From: Lumbricus terrestris
Lineage: Eukaryota > Annelida > Clitellata > Crassiclitellata > Lumbricidae
DNA: 64,000 bases
Reading direction: 5' to 3'
Assembly: GCA_949752735.1 (NCBI GenBank)
Contig: OX457039.1
Span: 48,520,055 to 48,584,054 of the forward strand
Numbering within the stretch: position 1 is the first letter of the stretch; each line of letters starts with the position of its first letter. Shown here one piece after another: positions 21,823 through 33,517 of this stretch. The position numbers and the translations under genes were made by a program. The notes beneath the pieces were generated by a model. The model was not told the DNA's origin. It made no database searches and was given only the letters and a program-made list of their open reading frames with translations.

Positions 21823-23214
21823 TGCTTGTCGGAATTGATGTCTAATTTTTAAGCATTTGTATTAAGTGATACTAATGTATCTTGGGACAGCAAACCCCAG
21901 AAATTATGTTTAAACATATACTTTTTTGCTTGTTTTTTCTCGGCATACACTATTAGTTTTATTTCTGATCTGAATGACTGTATTCGGTATGAAGATGATG
22001 GACAAGTCAAACTGTTGTGATATGCAAATAAGTGGAGAAATTATTTTGAATGATACAAGTAGCAAATGTTTTGGTCTCTCTTCTACAATATATCACTTAA
22101 CGGTTTGATGTGATTTTTGCGTTTGAAAGAGAGGATAACATTAGTATTAGAACTTCAAGATCTTCGAAGAGAGTCATCTTTTCTGTGAAACCGATTAATT
22201 ATATAGTAAATTGGACATTGCTAAAGATATGAGTTTAATTTTCCCTTCTGTTGATTGTTTGTACGGATGCATGTATACATTTGCCTCTCCAATTATCTAG
22301 TTCCCTTCCAGCTTGGCAGACTCTTCTTGTTCCATTCGCAAGTCAAAATGTAACTTTGAGAGTGATTGGAGGAGAGTATTATTTTGGTGGAGAATTCGTA
22401 AACTTGTGCTAAACGATGACCGTTGTAGATTTTTCGCAGTCCAGCTTAATTAACTCATTTTGATCTTCTATGATCTCAAGTCATTTTGATCTATCATCTA
22501 GTTTCGTTGTCTTATTTCTGTGTAAATTTACACAAGTCAGTGATCTTAACTTCTTGATAAGTGCAGTCTACACTGTTCTTTCAAGTCGTGGTGGGTGGTG
22601 TCAAGCACTTTCAAAAGGATAGTTACGAATAACTATTCGGATGCATATAGTTCTGAGGAAAAGTGAATATTTTGTCCTTCTAAGATGTCCACATAAAAGT
22701 GTGCAACATTGTCACCTTTATCCCTCAGAATACTTACCCTCATTTGCAAACGTTTGCTCTGCAGCAGAGTGTTGAGACCATATTAGGCTTCTTTGTTGAG
22801 CTTGATAAGGCTGACTGTTGTTGTAGGAGTGTGGGAACTCTGATACTTCTGCAAATTAACGTAATTCGATCCAACACAGAACATAGTCTGGCTGAAGTTC
22901 ACGTTTTTGGCAGAAGCTGTGCTGAAATAGCTGCTACATTTAGATGCCCTTATTATGGATAATCAATTAATCATGCTGCTTCTTCTGCATTTTTTCGACC
23001 TGACAAGTATTAATGCAGCTTCATTAAACCTTCATGTGCCAAAGAGTTTTTGTTTTTAGGTCTTCCAGTAACTGTACCATGTCACTGGAATCTGTAGCTT
23101 GGTTGACCGCTTTCACTTCTGGTTGGCATTTATTTTCCAGATTTCTGCTGGTCTCTTAGGTCAATGCCACTATTGTCCATGTGTGTTTGTACAGTAGTAT
23201 TGTCTTGCATCTGG

Positions 23215-23640
23215 TGCTTGCTCAAGGAGGACGAAAGGAGACTACTAGTGGCCGAAATGAGCTGGCTGCGGGGAATACTGGGCAGAAGTAGAAGGGAAAG
23301 GATCAGAAATGAGAAGACCAGACAGGAACTGGGAGCGAAGGAAACAATAGTGGACAAAATCAAGAAGAGAAGACTCGCGTGGTTTGGACATTTATCAACG
23401 ATGGATGACAGAAGACTGCCAGCTGCGGCTCTGCACGGCAATGTGGAGGGACGGAGAAGAAAAGGACGTCAAAGAAAAACATGGATCGACAACATAAGAG
23501 AAGATCTAGAGGAAAGGCACATGGATATGAGGAATGCCATGGATATCGTCAAGGATAAAGCAGCGTGGAGACGTCATGTAAAAGCCTCATCGTCGGCGCG
23601 GCCGGACGGAGGAGAGCAATGATGATGATGATTGGTTTGC
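23215..23640 (+). mobile_element. LINE C-terminal fragment, second family
   Basis: The frame carries 'MSWLRGILGRSRRERIRNE', 'KKRRLAWFGHLSTMDDRR', 'RRRKGRQRKTWIDNIREDL' and 'DKAAWRRHVKASS', the conserved tail of RTE/Nimbus-like and related non-LTR retrotransposon ORFs. It ends with a TGATGATGATGATT trinucleotide tail. The family is not the L2/CR1 type seen elsewhere. The 5' part is missing. Confidence 0.75.
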
Positions 23641-23939
23641 ATCTATAAATTCATAAAATACCTCTTGCAGTGCACGTCAATCCGAAGTGCTCCGTGCTCA
23701 AAAGACCCAGAGGGAAGAAGGTTTAGAAACGGTGAAAAGATGTGATTCGGGTACCAGTTAATAACAAATGGCGTGTCGCTGGAGCGAGCCGATTCCAATA
23801 TGATCAACTAGTGTGATGCAGGCTTCTTCTGATGTTTGCTATGTTGATAGACCATGTGTCATGGCAGTTCTTGATATTGCGGGTAGTTTAAGCTTACAGG
23901 CGTAGACGTACCTGTGCATCTTCTAAGTCTGTGTGTTAC

Positions 23940-24125
23940 TGTGTGTAGAGATTCCTTCTCTGCCCCTTACCAACCTCCCTCGTTCAGTTCCTAACACCAT
24001 CCACATTATCTGACTGTCTGCCTGCCTGGTCCCTATGCTACTGATTTTTGCTGCTATTGATTTTGTTTTGACGGTGAATAAACTGGTTCCTGCGACGTTG
24101 CTGTAGAAATATCGAGGTGGCAAAT
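23940..24125 (+). mobile_element. LINE 3' tail, third family
   Basis: The block 'CTATTGATTTTGTTTTGA' then GTGAATAAACTGGTTCC and GCGACGTTG recurs at 24900-24970 at the end of a longer LINE fragment. Only the non-coding end is left. Confidence 0.6.
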
Positions 24126-24189
24126 ACAATCTGGGCTTAAAGTGTCACGGATGGTGCCTAGGCTTTTATTTTAAAATCTGAATGTGTCC

Positions 24190-24974
24190 TGCCACCTATT
24201 CTGGACCATGGTTTTACATTGGACCGGAATTTGATGCTCTCAAAATACATCAATCTACTTTGTAGTGATTGCTACTACCAACTACGTCAGCTTAGGGTGG
24301 TATCTGGATCTCTGACCCCTATTGCTGCTGCCACTCATGTCCATGCTTTTGTGGTCTTTCGTCTCGACTATTGTAGTGCCATCTATGTCGGGCTCCCAGC
24401 TATCCGGATTGAGTGGACCGGACTCTGCATACAGCAGCACGTCTCATTGGTCGCGTCCCTAAATTTGACCACATCACGGAGTACATGAGGAATGTACTCC
24501 ACTGGCTTCCTATTCCACAGCGGATCACCTATCGGGTTTCTTCAATAGTCTGACGCTGCATGGAGGGTCATGCTCCCATGTACCTATTTCAGGAGCTCTG
24601 GTGTCCAGCGGCGATCTGACCTCAGATTGGCTGATCAAGCTGAAATTCGCAAACCGCTCCATAGCCATTGCCGTTCCACCTCTCTGGAACAAACTTCCGA
24701 CCCATCATACGAACTCACCAAAACTCCACCTCTCGCTCTCTCCCCACAGGCCTTTCACTCAAAACTGAAAACATTGCTCTTTCACAAATCTTATCCTGAT
24801 TCTTCCTCCTCTCCTCACATTCCTCGCCATTTCAACTCTAAACATCACCCACCTTAGCCGTCCATCTATCTGCCTGCCTGACTCTCCGGACTTGAGTCGC
24901 TGCCTATCGATTTTGTTTTGATTGAGCGCCTGTGAATAAGCTGGTTCCCGCGACTTGGCTTTTGTGGGCGCTGT
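24190..24974 (+). mobile_element. L2-like LINE fragment
   Basis: Interrupted frames read 'CYYQLRQLRVVSGSLTP', 'HAFVVFRLDYCSAIYVGLP', 'HWLPIPQRITYRV' and 'FHSKLKTLLFHKSY', the usual order in the C-terminal third of L2/CR1-type reverse transcriptases. Frameshifts and stops break the frame, so it is dead. The end shares the tail seen at 23940-24125. Confidence 0.75.
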
Positions 24975-25195
24975 AGAAGTCTCGAAATTACGATTGACCC
25001 CTTGCTCTCGAATTGCGATGATGCAGCGGCACTCTTTCTCAGTGGCTGGCCCTAGAACTTGCCTTGTGACTAGAGGTCACACCGCTATGCTTCTTTCTCA
25101 CTTAAAATATGCGTTATTTAGCCGTTGTTTGACTGGGAGCGCTTCTGAGTAGTATACCTTGAACTTTCACTATATAAAAACTTTTTAAAAAGTCA
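24975..25195 (+). mobile_element. L2/CR1-type LINE 3' end
   Basis: The frame reads 'MMQRHSFSVAGPRT' and, after a deletion, 'LKYALFSRCLTGSASE', then CACTATATAAAAAC. It is a separate 5'-truncated insertion directly behind the previous LINE. Confidence 0.6.
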
Positions 25196-25473
25196 ATAGG
25201 CATAATAGTATTTGGCCAGCACAACCCGGAACGGTAAGAGGCGTCCAGGCCCTTATTTTTACACACTTAAGCCCTGCTACAATGGAAGTGCAGTGCACCA
25301 GTCCATTACCATTCTTAGTGTGAGAGATCTCCGCTGGTTTCCAGTATGAGCTAACAGGTTCCGTTTAGGCCTTACAAGACGAAGACCTTGGCTGGCACGT
25401 AACCCATCAAAACGGACAACGGTAGGGAGCCACATCTCATTGGATCAATTCAGTGGAAATAGAACAGCGTCGA

Positions 25474-25629
25474 CATCGGCGGAGTTTATCAGGGGCTGGG
25501 GGGGCTAAGCCCCTCCAAGAAGACCCAGATTCATTTTTACCATGTAAATGGTATCTATTCCCTGGCTTAGCCCCCCCCCCCAAAGAAGGCTTTAGCCCCT
25601 CCAAGAACGGACACCAAACTCCGCCCATG
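25474..25629. mobile_element. hAT-type MITE, 156 bp
   Basis: The ends CATCGGCGGAGTTT and CATGGGCGGAGTTT are inverted. Both flanks are AGCGTCGA (25466-25473 and 25630-25637), a perfect 8-bp target duplication. It is a short sibling of 6662-6961. Confidence 0.85.
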
Positions 25630-25689
25630 AGCGTCGAGGCCATTTAGGATCGGTATAGAAGTTCGTGTTCATTTTTATTTATTCATTCA

Positions 25690-26690
25690 TTATATGCATT
25701 TATATATAGCGCCTCTTCAAGGGCTACTCAGAGGCGCTCCTAACCTCGGCGATCTTAAGATGAGAGAGGAACACCTGAGAATGATTTTTACAAAAAGTGG
25801 AAGTTCAGAGGAAGACCATTCAAGATTGAGGGTCCTACTACCGAGAAAGCACAGTTCTGCATAGTGGAAGATCGAGCAAAAGGGAGCGGAAATGGTGAGA
25901 ACTAAGATCGCTGTAGAGCTCACAAAGGTAGGCAGGAGCAAGACCTTGCATGCAGCGCCAGACTAGAGTAGAATCTGATATCCTATACTCAATTCGCTGC
26001 TTGAGTGGGAGCCAGTGGAGAACGTCACGCATAAAGCGGAGATGTGTTTGAATTTAGGTATGCGGCCAATAAGGCGGGCTGCAAAGCGCAGGACGCGACC
26101 AAGGTAACTCAGACTGGCAACTGGTAGGCCAGCATAGAAAGAGCAGCAGTAGTCAAGTCTGGTGGTAACAAAAGAATGGACGAGGGTTGCACTTGCAACA
26201 GCAGTAGGAGTAGGTGAGCGAGCAACAGTGCATAATTGACGCAGTTGATAATAACAGGCACGGCTGAGTGAGTGAATGTGTGGAGCAAAACTGAGCTCTT
26301 GGTCCAGACTCCAGAGTAACACCAAGGTCACGGACTCTGACTGAGACGACAAAATCAGGAAAGGTATAAGCAATGGTTGTCATATCTAGCTTTGCCAGCT
26401 GCTGGCGGGTGTCAAGTCAAATTGAGTTTTTAAAGAGTTGAGGCGGAGTCGATTGGATGACATCCAAGTCCCCAAGGCTTCCATGGCAAAGCACATGGCC
26501 CGGACAGTTGCAACAGAGTCAAAGGTGCAAGGTTACCAGCAGTGCTGGTAACCTTGCACATCATCTGCATACAGATGGGTTCGCATAGAATGGGAGGCAA
26601 GACGAGGGGCAAGATCTGAGGTATAGATTATGTAGAGAAGGGGGGCCCAAGACAGAGCCCTGTGGAAGACCGTAGGGAGCCGGCAGGGTT
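25690..26690 (-). mobile_element. L2-like LINE, 5'-truncated, minus strand
   Basis: Read on the minus strand, pieces appear in order: 'PLLYIIYTSDLAP' and 'HLYADDVQ' (the RT catalytic YADD), 'WMSSNRLRLNS', 'ACYYQLRQLCTVARSPTP', 'FVTTRLDYCCSFYAGLP', 'RDVLHWLPLKQRIEYRI', 'LAPAYLCELYSDLS', and finally the AGCGCCTCTGAGTAGCCC and GCGCTATATATAAATG tail. Frameshifts interrupt it. It is the longest L2/CR1-type copy here, about 1 kb, and it stops at 26690 where a different repeat begins. Confidence 0.85.
26525..26559. repeat. Perfect 17-bp-arm palindrome in LINE
   Basis: Arms GTGCAAGGTTACCAGCA and its complement are separated by one base. It sits just after the YADD codons and adds sequence not expected in this LINE family. 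Confidence 0.9.
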
Positions 26691-26875
26691 TAAAGTGGGT
26701 GGGAACGTGTGGGAACGGCGTTCCCACTACTCTCGAAATTCTTTGTTTTGCGTTCCCACTGCTCACCTGCATAGAACGCTGGAAACACATGCACTCTAAT
26801 AAAACTCTTGATTGGCGTTCCCACTGCTCCCATATTCGGCGTTCCCACTGCTCACCCAAACCACTTTAACCACTG
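26685..26875. mobile_element. MITE-like repeat with GCGTTCCCACTGCTC motifs
   Basis: The left end GGTTTAAAGTGGGTGGGAACG and the right-end complement GGTTAAAGTGG...GGGAACGCC form an imperfect inverted pair. Four copies of GCGTTCCCACT lie inside. No protein is encoded, and target duplication is unclear. Confidence 0.5.
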
Positions 26876-26879
26876 AGTC

Positions 26880-27780
26880 TGAGAGCGTGGAACCAGAGGG
26901 ACCTATAGAGATATTTAGATATTGATATGTAAATGTCGACCGCGATTTGCTCCACTTTCTGATCAGAATGGGGTAAAGAGCACCTTAACGAAATTTTGAA
27001 ATTGTAGTAAAATGATAGAATATAGCAGATAGCTGCAAAATTATATTGCCTTGTGGACGATTCGCCAGAGGTGTCGCGTGGTTGTTCCCCAGAGGGCAGT
27101 GATGTGCAACTAGGACTGCCAGCTTTTACCAGTTTACCGAGACGCGGGCCCGCAGTCACTCGATAAGAGACTACCATTGCCAATTTACACTGCCAACGTA
27201 ACTGCATAGGCCTAATCATCCCTAATGTAATAAAATATTGTGTCAGCCTAATAGAGGATCTACAATCTACTAAAAAAAATAGTTACTAATTTTGTAGAAA
27301 CTTATCAAAAGGCAAGTAGCCTAAATTTAAGATCAGAATCAACTTAAAGAAGAGAGCTTTTTATGTCCCAGTAGCGCTGACGTATAGGGCCTATAGGCCC
27401 TGTAGGCCTACAGATTGCCATGTCTATTAAAGACAAAAATAGACGAGACATGTTTTTAGACCACTCCAATAGCATAATAATAATATATTAAGGGAATGAC
27501 AGGCGGTGTTTCTCCTCTTACGGACTTATTTCTAAGAAGTCTGGGACGTCCAAGGGCGGAGACTCGCTTCAAATCGTTTAGTACTGGTCTGCCTATACGG
27601 TCCATTACATATCCCGCAGGTAATGATGGAGGAAATTGGAGAGCATCGGTTCATTAAGTCATAATATAATATGGAGCTGCTAGCAGGAACCAAATCAATT
27701 TATCCTTCCAAGCAGCACTCGGAGTTCGGAATCTTTAAGAACCGCCTTGCCCTATACTACAGTCGTGGCAGCTTGCTACT
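26880..27780. other. No recognisable gene
   Basis: Mixed-composition non-coding DNA with TAGGCCTA-type palindromes near 27390-27410. No exon or element is supported. Confidence 0.4.
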
Positions 27781-27782
27781 GC

Positions 27783-27880
27783 TTAACCACACTGTCATTT
27801 TCAAAGACGATTAATGCCGCGCTCCTCCTTTATCCAGGCTTGGGGCTGGCACTGCTAGAGAGTGCAAACAGCAATGTAAT
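27783..27880 (+). repeat. Dispersed repeat copy
   Basis: It shares TTAACCACACTGTCA, GACGATTAATGCCGC and TCCTTTATCCAGGCTTGG with the copy at 18610-18735, and extends to GAGAGTGCAAACAG. Confidence 0.6.
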
Positions 27881-28282
27881 GATTATGATGGTGCCTTAAT
27901 TTATAGTCAGGTTCAAAGCTGAGCGTTTTCTCCCATAGGCTTCCGTCAGTCTTCGTCTTTTTTTAGTCAGCGAGAACATTTATTTCAGTTGAGTGGCAAG
28001 ATTTACGATGTCTGCTAGCTTTTTAGCCACCGGAGGGTGGGTGGGGGATGGAGTGGTTGCTGATGCCAACGTTCAGTATGGAGGTCAGAGTGTGCCAAAG
28101 TCCACAGTGTGAATTGCGGAGGGGTTGGGCTGATTGAAGTTCGAGGTGGGTGGCATGAAAGACAGGAAGGTATCGGTATTATACTGCAGAGCGCATGTTT
28201 TCGATTAAGTCCTGCTTTTATTTCTTACAGGTCCACAGAAGATCGGAACTTGTGTTTTGATGTACATCAGTCCATTCAATTA

Positions 28283-28500
28283 TCCGTCAAACGAATTATC
28301 GAGCCAACCATTTAATCACCCAATCATCTACCCATCCATAAATACATCCATAAAACTCACCCATCCATCTAACGGTTCCAAGTCTTCCAACCAGTCAGCA
28401 AACCATTTCCCCATCCAACCTTCTGCCCAACAAATCAACCATTAAGCCAACTATCCAGTCAGTCAACCTCCCATCTATTCATCCATTCATACATACATGC
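28283..28500. repeat. Degenerate CATC/CAAC array
   Basis: A 200-bp stretch is built of loose CCATC, CAACC and TCAAC tetramer and pentamer repeats. It is followed to about 28770 by ATGT/ATAC-rich simple sequence. Confidence 0.75.
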
Positions 28501-29176
28501 ATAGGCCTACGTCATGTAAAATAATATCTACATGCATATGGATATATTCATGAAAGTAACAACATACATAAATAAAGCAATGCACCAAATATATGTATAA
28601 TTAATTATATAGACATAATGTATGTAGCCTATAACAACGTTAATATGATACGTACATACATAGTACATATGTAATTTATGTATGCAAATATGTGCCTATG
28701 TACATGTATGTACGTAGATAAGTAAGTATAATATGTAGGCCTATGTATGTGTTCATGCATATTTTAGTAAAAGGAAACAATATACTATCGCTGCAGGCAG
28801 TATAAATCACTAGTCAGTTGGGACTCTTGCACACTTAGAGAATTGCATCATTCAGTGTCTGGATCTCGACTGTATATATACTCTGTATACCTGAAACGTG
28901 ACATAAATTATAGAGTAACGAGAGAAACTACAGACCGATCTGTTGCCGGAAGATTTGTCATTTCGCCTGTTCCGACGACGGGGCTATTTGTCAGCGCTGC
29001 CTTTGTTAAAGCCATTCTAAATGCTGGCTTTTAAAATCGTTCCCTTTAGCTACCGTATAGCCCTAGTTCTAACAATGGGTGTAAGGCGTCTATTGTTGCT
29101 GTCTAGCGCCATTTGTCATAACAATGATGATTAGTGTTGTTGCCCTCCCCCTTTATTCAGACTTGGGAGGTGACCC

Positions 29177-29321
29177 AGTGTAAGAATTGTGGAAAAATAA
29201 CTGGGGGGGTTGGCCTATGATAAACTTGGAATTGGGGTGTAAAAACCAGAGTTTACTATAGGGCACTAAGAAAGACTGGGGGGGTTGAAACCCCCCAACC
29301 CCCCCGGCAATTCTCACCCTG
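29177..29321. mobile_element. Short MITE (CAGTGTAAGAATTG ends)
   Basis: The left end CAGTGTAAGAATTGTGG and right-end complement CAGGGTGAGAATTGCCGG are inverted. A G7 tract and a C7 tract lie just inside the right end. A diverged relative is at 33350-33517. No coding content. Confidence 0.6.
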
Positions 29322-29589
29322 GGGAGGTCTATACAGACTATTCTGATTATCGGTGAGTCGAAAGCAACGATACATTATATCACTGAGGCGGTGAATCTGT
29401 GTCGAAATAACTGATTTTTGGATGCAGGATATGTAGGTGTTCGATCTGTTGTATGTCTGGCTGATTTGTATCTTTTCCCGACGATTTATCGGTTTGTTTT
29501 GAGGATCTTTCCCCTCCTCCTCATTCTATCGCTTCCTTTCTATCTATGTTTATCGCTGTCTCTCTGTATATGTGTGCAGGATATGCCAA

Positions 29590-29965
29590 AAAAGTAATTC
29601 CATTCGGTTTCTTGCCAATATATTCGCCCAAACTACGAATTTTTGAATCACGTTTTACAGGCTTAAAGGTAATTCATATCTATGTACAATAGCAAAACTT
29701 CATCGAAATATTCCAAACAGAACAAAAGTTATATCACTTTTAGTGAGCCCAAACACTTTTATGACAACTCTAAAACGTTACTCAGTAAAAAAAGTTTAAA
29801 AAAAACGATTTTATTAAATCACATCTCAAATAATTGTTATCAGATGGACTTGATATTGCCAGATAATCATTATTGCCAATAATTTTTGGAAATGAAGCAT
29901 GTACCATCGTAGCTGCACGTCACTGTGGCATCATTTGGCAAGATATGAAGTTGCAGATAAAGAAT
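29590..29965 (-). mobile_element. Mariner-like 3' end remnant
   Basis: It is the same dispersed sequence as 2781-3165 and the inverse of 30505-31215. A short open frame over it (29682-29882) has no protein-like features. Confidence 0.5.
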
Positions 29966-30392
29966 TTTTCAGGTTCAAATGTTTGCTATTAAAACAGTAA
30001 AGTTGAAATTCATGAGACATTAAAATGGCCACGGCTTCAATGACAGACAAATATATATTCAGATACTTTATGAGCAGGGTCTTTGAGCCTATGCTATAAT
30101 AATCACCTGCACTTACCCTGATAAACAGTGAGAGCGGAGAAATCAGGAATAAAATTGAGAGTATACACTGTTAAGAAATATGCCGTTGATGAAAGGAGAT
30201 CGGCTCAACGTCAATATTATTGTTCTGGTTTCATTTAGATTTTAGAAGAATCAATGACCCCTAATCTTCGGATTTTTATCCGATAGATTATATTATTTAT
30301 CAAGTGCGAATAGCTATGCCGGAAAAATGTCATAGGCCTAATCTGCGGCCAAAACGAAGAGTGATAAGTCTGTTAAGATTATAACTGATGGT

Positions 30393-30504
30393 CGTATTGG
30401 AATCGATATGGGAAGATTTACCTCTAGAATATCAACAAGGACATCAAGGACTTTACCAAGAGACTGAGAACACGTGTAAGCACTGATGACATTGAGCACA
30501 AGTA
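30393..30504 (+). pseudogene. Mariner-type transposase C-terminus
   Basis: Two frames offset by a small deletion read 'LESIWEDLPLEY' and 'INKDIKDFTKRLRTRVST', ending IEHK and a stop at 30502-30504. This is the characteristic end of Tc1/mariner-superfamily transposases (W--LP-EYINK-I--F-KRL). The DDE catalytic core is not present, so only the last 35 or so codons survive. Confidence 0.65.
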
Positions 30505-31215
30505 AAGCTGTGAAGCAATATCAAGCTCACTTGATGACAATAATTTGAGATGTGACTTAATAAAATCTTTTTAAAAACTTTTGTTGCGTTACAGTTTTGG
30601 ATCGTCCAAAAACAGTGAGTGCACGGCTCACTAAAAGTTATATTGAACTTACAATGAACTTACAATGAACTTCATTGGCTTCCTCTATGTGCTCGCACAC
30701 AGTTCAAGATCCTCACTCTGATCCTAAAGTCTCAACGGGGTCTTGCCCCAAAATATCTGACTAATGTTTTACTTCGTCCTCACTCAGCTTCCTCCCGTCG
30801 TCCGCTTCGCTCATCCAACAGACTTGACCTATTGGTTCCTCGGTCTAGAACTGCTATGGCTCAGTCTCGATCTTTTGTCTCAATTGGCCCTTCTCTCTGG
30901 AATGTTCTTTCTCCTTCTGTTCGCTCTACACTTCTGTCTGTCAGTCTCTCCTCTGCTCTGTCTCTTCTCAAAACCTGCTTCTTCTCGCGGGGCCTTGCGC
31001 ACTGGGAGCGCCTCTGAACGGTTCACCCTACTAGAGGCGCTTTATAAATGTTTAAATACAATACAACACAATACAATATTACTTTTGTTTTCTTTCAAAT
31101 ATCTCGATCAAATTTGGCTATTATACGTAGATATGAATTAACTTTACGCCCGTAAAACTTCAGTAGAAGAATTCTTATTTTTTGCCAAGATATTGGCCAA
31201 AAGCCGTATGGAATT
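30505..31215 (+). mobile_element. Mariner 3' region split by a LINE
   Basis: 30505-30645 and 31078-31215 together match the inverse of 29590-29965. The match breaks off at CTCACTAAAAGTTATATT and resumes at ATATTACTTTTGTT. A L2/CR1-type LINE end (about 30650-31077) fills the gap, so the LINE jumped into the mariner copy. Confidence 0.65.
30650..31077 (+). mobile_element. L2/CR1-type LINE 3' end, nested
   Basis: Frames read 'HWLPLCARTQFKILTLIL', 'LAPKYLTN', 'LVPRSRTAMAQSRSF', 'SIGPSLWNVL' and 'LLKTCFFSRGLAHWERL', then GAGGCGCTTTATAAATG. It is 5'-truncated with a short A/T-rich tail (AATACAATACAAC). Confidence 0.8.
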
Positions 31216-31229
31216 TTTTACTGCCCACC

Positions 31230-31236
<7 letters not shown>

Positions 31237-31262
<26 letters not shown>
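31237..31262. repeat. TA microsatellite
   Basis: A pure TA run of about 26 bp. Confidence 0.9.
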
Positions 31263-31268
<6 letters not shown>

Positions 31269-31309
31269 ATTACATACATATATACATAATTCGAAACAGA
31301 GCTGTAGGT

Positions 31310-31375
31310 CGTGGACGTGTCACAAAGGTGTATTGCTTTTGAGAGGTTTTAAAAAGGCGCCATATAAATGTCCAG
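31310..31375 (+). mobile_element. LINE 3' tail remnant
   Basis: 'GAGAGGTTTTAAAAAGG' followed by CGCCATATAAATGTCC matches the common LINE tail. Confidence 0.45.
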
Positions 31376-31504
31376 GTACATCTGCTCGGCAGCATATATA
31401 TATATAGGCGTGTACATGTACATGACGAAGTCAGTGCACCTGTTCGTTTCATTAATCCGTCCGACGTTCAATGATTAATGACCGCCTAAAGATATACACA
31501 GGTA

Positions 31505-31570
31505 TCGACAGACAGGCAGATAGACACACAGACATGTAGACAGACAGGCAGGCAGACAGACATACAGACA
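31505..31570. repeat. GACA-type microsatellite
   Basis: Interrupted GACA/GGCA tetranucleotides. Confidence 0.8.
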
Positions 31571-32335
31571 ACTAGATTTGACAAGGTGCATTTAGCCTAC
31601 AAGTAGCAGATCGCCTGAACACCCTCCCCCCCACCACTAGATCCCTGGTTGCCAGACTTTACCTTCAGTCCTCCACGTCTCAAACTGCGGTAGAACAATA
31701 TAAATAGGCGGCATCAACCTATATAGGTTATAATAGCTAATAGGCCTATTATATAGCTTTATTAGACTGGCAAGAGCACAACACACCTTTCGGGTTTATC
31801 GCTAAACCTCATCTTTCAATAAACAACTCCGCCGGCCTTTGATGTCGTTCCAAGTGCGTCTCTGCCTATTTGCTTTCCAGCGTTAGATGTCGCTTTCGAC
31901 AAAGTTTTATTGGAGCCATGCGCCGTCGTAGAAGGCGATCTCTAACAGGCGCCGTAACGAACTCTCTGGGTAACGGATAACAGGAACGGTCAGATCAAAG
32001 CACCCGACACGATGCCTGCCCGCTTCGCTCTGCCCGCCCCCCCCCCGCGTGCTGCGCAGGTAGCGATGGCGGAGACATTGGGGAGGGGTGGGAGAATGAA
32101 CTAAACTGTCCATTAAAAGATCATTTTGTCGATGCTATTATCCAGTTCAGATAGATTTAAAGGCTCACTGCATGCACATGTGGACAAAACACGACACGCA
32201 AACTACATGAATGGCCATGAGCAGAATAATTTTTGTTGGGCCTACTATGCCCGCCTACATGTATATACCTATATACTTGTATATTTTAGGTGCACACATA
32301 CAGGGCCACAATATGTAAATTTTACATATAATATA
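31571..32335. other. No recognisable gene
   Basis: Non-coding DNA with a C-run near 32037-32047. I see no exon or element. Confidence 0.4.
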
Positions 32336-32609
32336 TGTATGTATGTACATGTATGTATGTATGTATGTATGTATGTATGTATGTATGTATGTATGTATGT
32401 ATGTATGTATGTATGTATGTATGTATGTATGTATGTATGTATGTATGTATGTATGTATGTATGTATGTATGTGTGTATTGTATGTATGTATGTATGTATG
32501 TATGTATGTATGTATGTGTGTATGTATGTATGTATGTATGTATGTATGTATGTATGTATGTATGTATGTATGTATGATTGTATGTATGTGTGTATGTATG
32601 TGTGTATGT

Positions 32610-32664
<55 letters not shown>

Positions 32665-32710
32665 ATGTATGTGTGTGTACATGTATGTGTGTGTGTGTTG
32701 TGTGTGAGTG
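32336..32710. repeat. ATGT array followed by TG array
   Basis: About 275 bp of TATG tetranucleotides with few interruptions passes into about 50 bp of TG and mixed TG/TACATG repeats. Long open frames on both strands are artefacts of the 4-bp period. Confidence 0.95.
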
Positions 32711-33349
32711 CGTAGATAATGATTCGTGCGGTAGCATATATATGCGTGACCCATTCGTTAGTTTAATCGTTTCGTTCGCATGTTTCGTCTTTGTTCAGCC
32801 TTCGACCGCTGACCATTCCGTGTGCTCTCAAAAGTGCGCCATAAAAATTTACGACTGTTTATTATGTAGATCAAAGCGGTTGCTTGCCAGAAAATCGTGG
32901 ATAGGTTATAACCGCTATATTGAAAATTAATATAGGTAGGCTATGCAACTAATAGGCTAATATGTGCTGCTACATGTGCATTCAGTAGGCATAAACTACA
33001 TCATGAATTAAAGACAATGCAATAGCCTATACACAAACAGTTATAATTGATAAATCGATGTGGATAGCCTATAGGCTATAGGCTGTTTCAAAAAATTTCT
33101 TGTAACTAGGGGGAAAATCACCGCAATTGTCTGTTGACCTTCTGAACCGCCACATCTCACAGGTTTATACGAGAAACTAATTAATTAACATAATAGGCCT
33201 ACCATATGCCATGCATGCAAACAGCAACGACGACCGATTTAGGCCAACATGCGCAATTGCGCATATATCTAAAAAGATGCAATTTGACAGCTGTAGCAGT
33301 TTGCCTAACACACCCGAGAGGCCTACTGATGCTCATGATTATGGTATAA
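32711..33349. other. No recognisable gene
   Basis: AT-rich DNA with several TAGGCCTA-like palindromes and a TGCGCAATTGCGCA palindrome at about 33249. No exon is supported. Confidence 0.4.
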
Positions 33350-33517
33350 TCAGTATGAGAATTGTAGTAGAAAAATAATGTTTATGGTATTGTGTGGGTG
33401 GTCAGACGTTGATCTATATGGGCTTGGGGTGTGCAATGAGGACTGTGCTATATGAGATCCGAAGAAAAACTATGGGTTGAAAGTTGAAACCCACAAGCCC
33501 CCGAAATGCTCACCCTG
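33350..33517. mobile_element. Diverged MITE, relative of 29177-29321
   Basis: CAGTATGAGAATTGTAG with AAAAATAATG at the left, and GCCCCCGAAATGCTCACCCTG at the right, parallel the ends of the 29177 element. No duplication is visible. Confidence 0.5.

Larger units (their letters stand above)
18850..23140. other. No recognisable gene in 4.3 kb
   Basis: AT-rich non-coding DNA downstream of the SMARCE1-like gene. The largest open frames, such as 19217-19663 on the minus strand, have no family resemblance and uneven composition. It contains a 34-bp tandem duplication (19801-19868) and a TA repeat (21778-21820). It could be a long 3' UTR, an intron or intergenic DNA. Confidence 0.4.

Noticed and set aside
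29177..29321. 8-bp target duplication around the MITE
   Set aside because: The flanks (AGGTGACC and GGGAGGTC) share words but do not match when aligned, so I do not claim it.
32126..32930. Several 80-195-codon open frames (Cys/Met/Tyr/Val or His/Thr/Ile repeats)
   Set aside because: They only translate the 4-bp ATGT and 2-bp TG periods; the same happens at 36763-37377 and 35438-35707.
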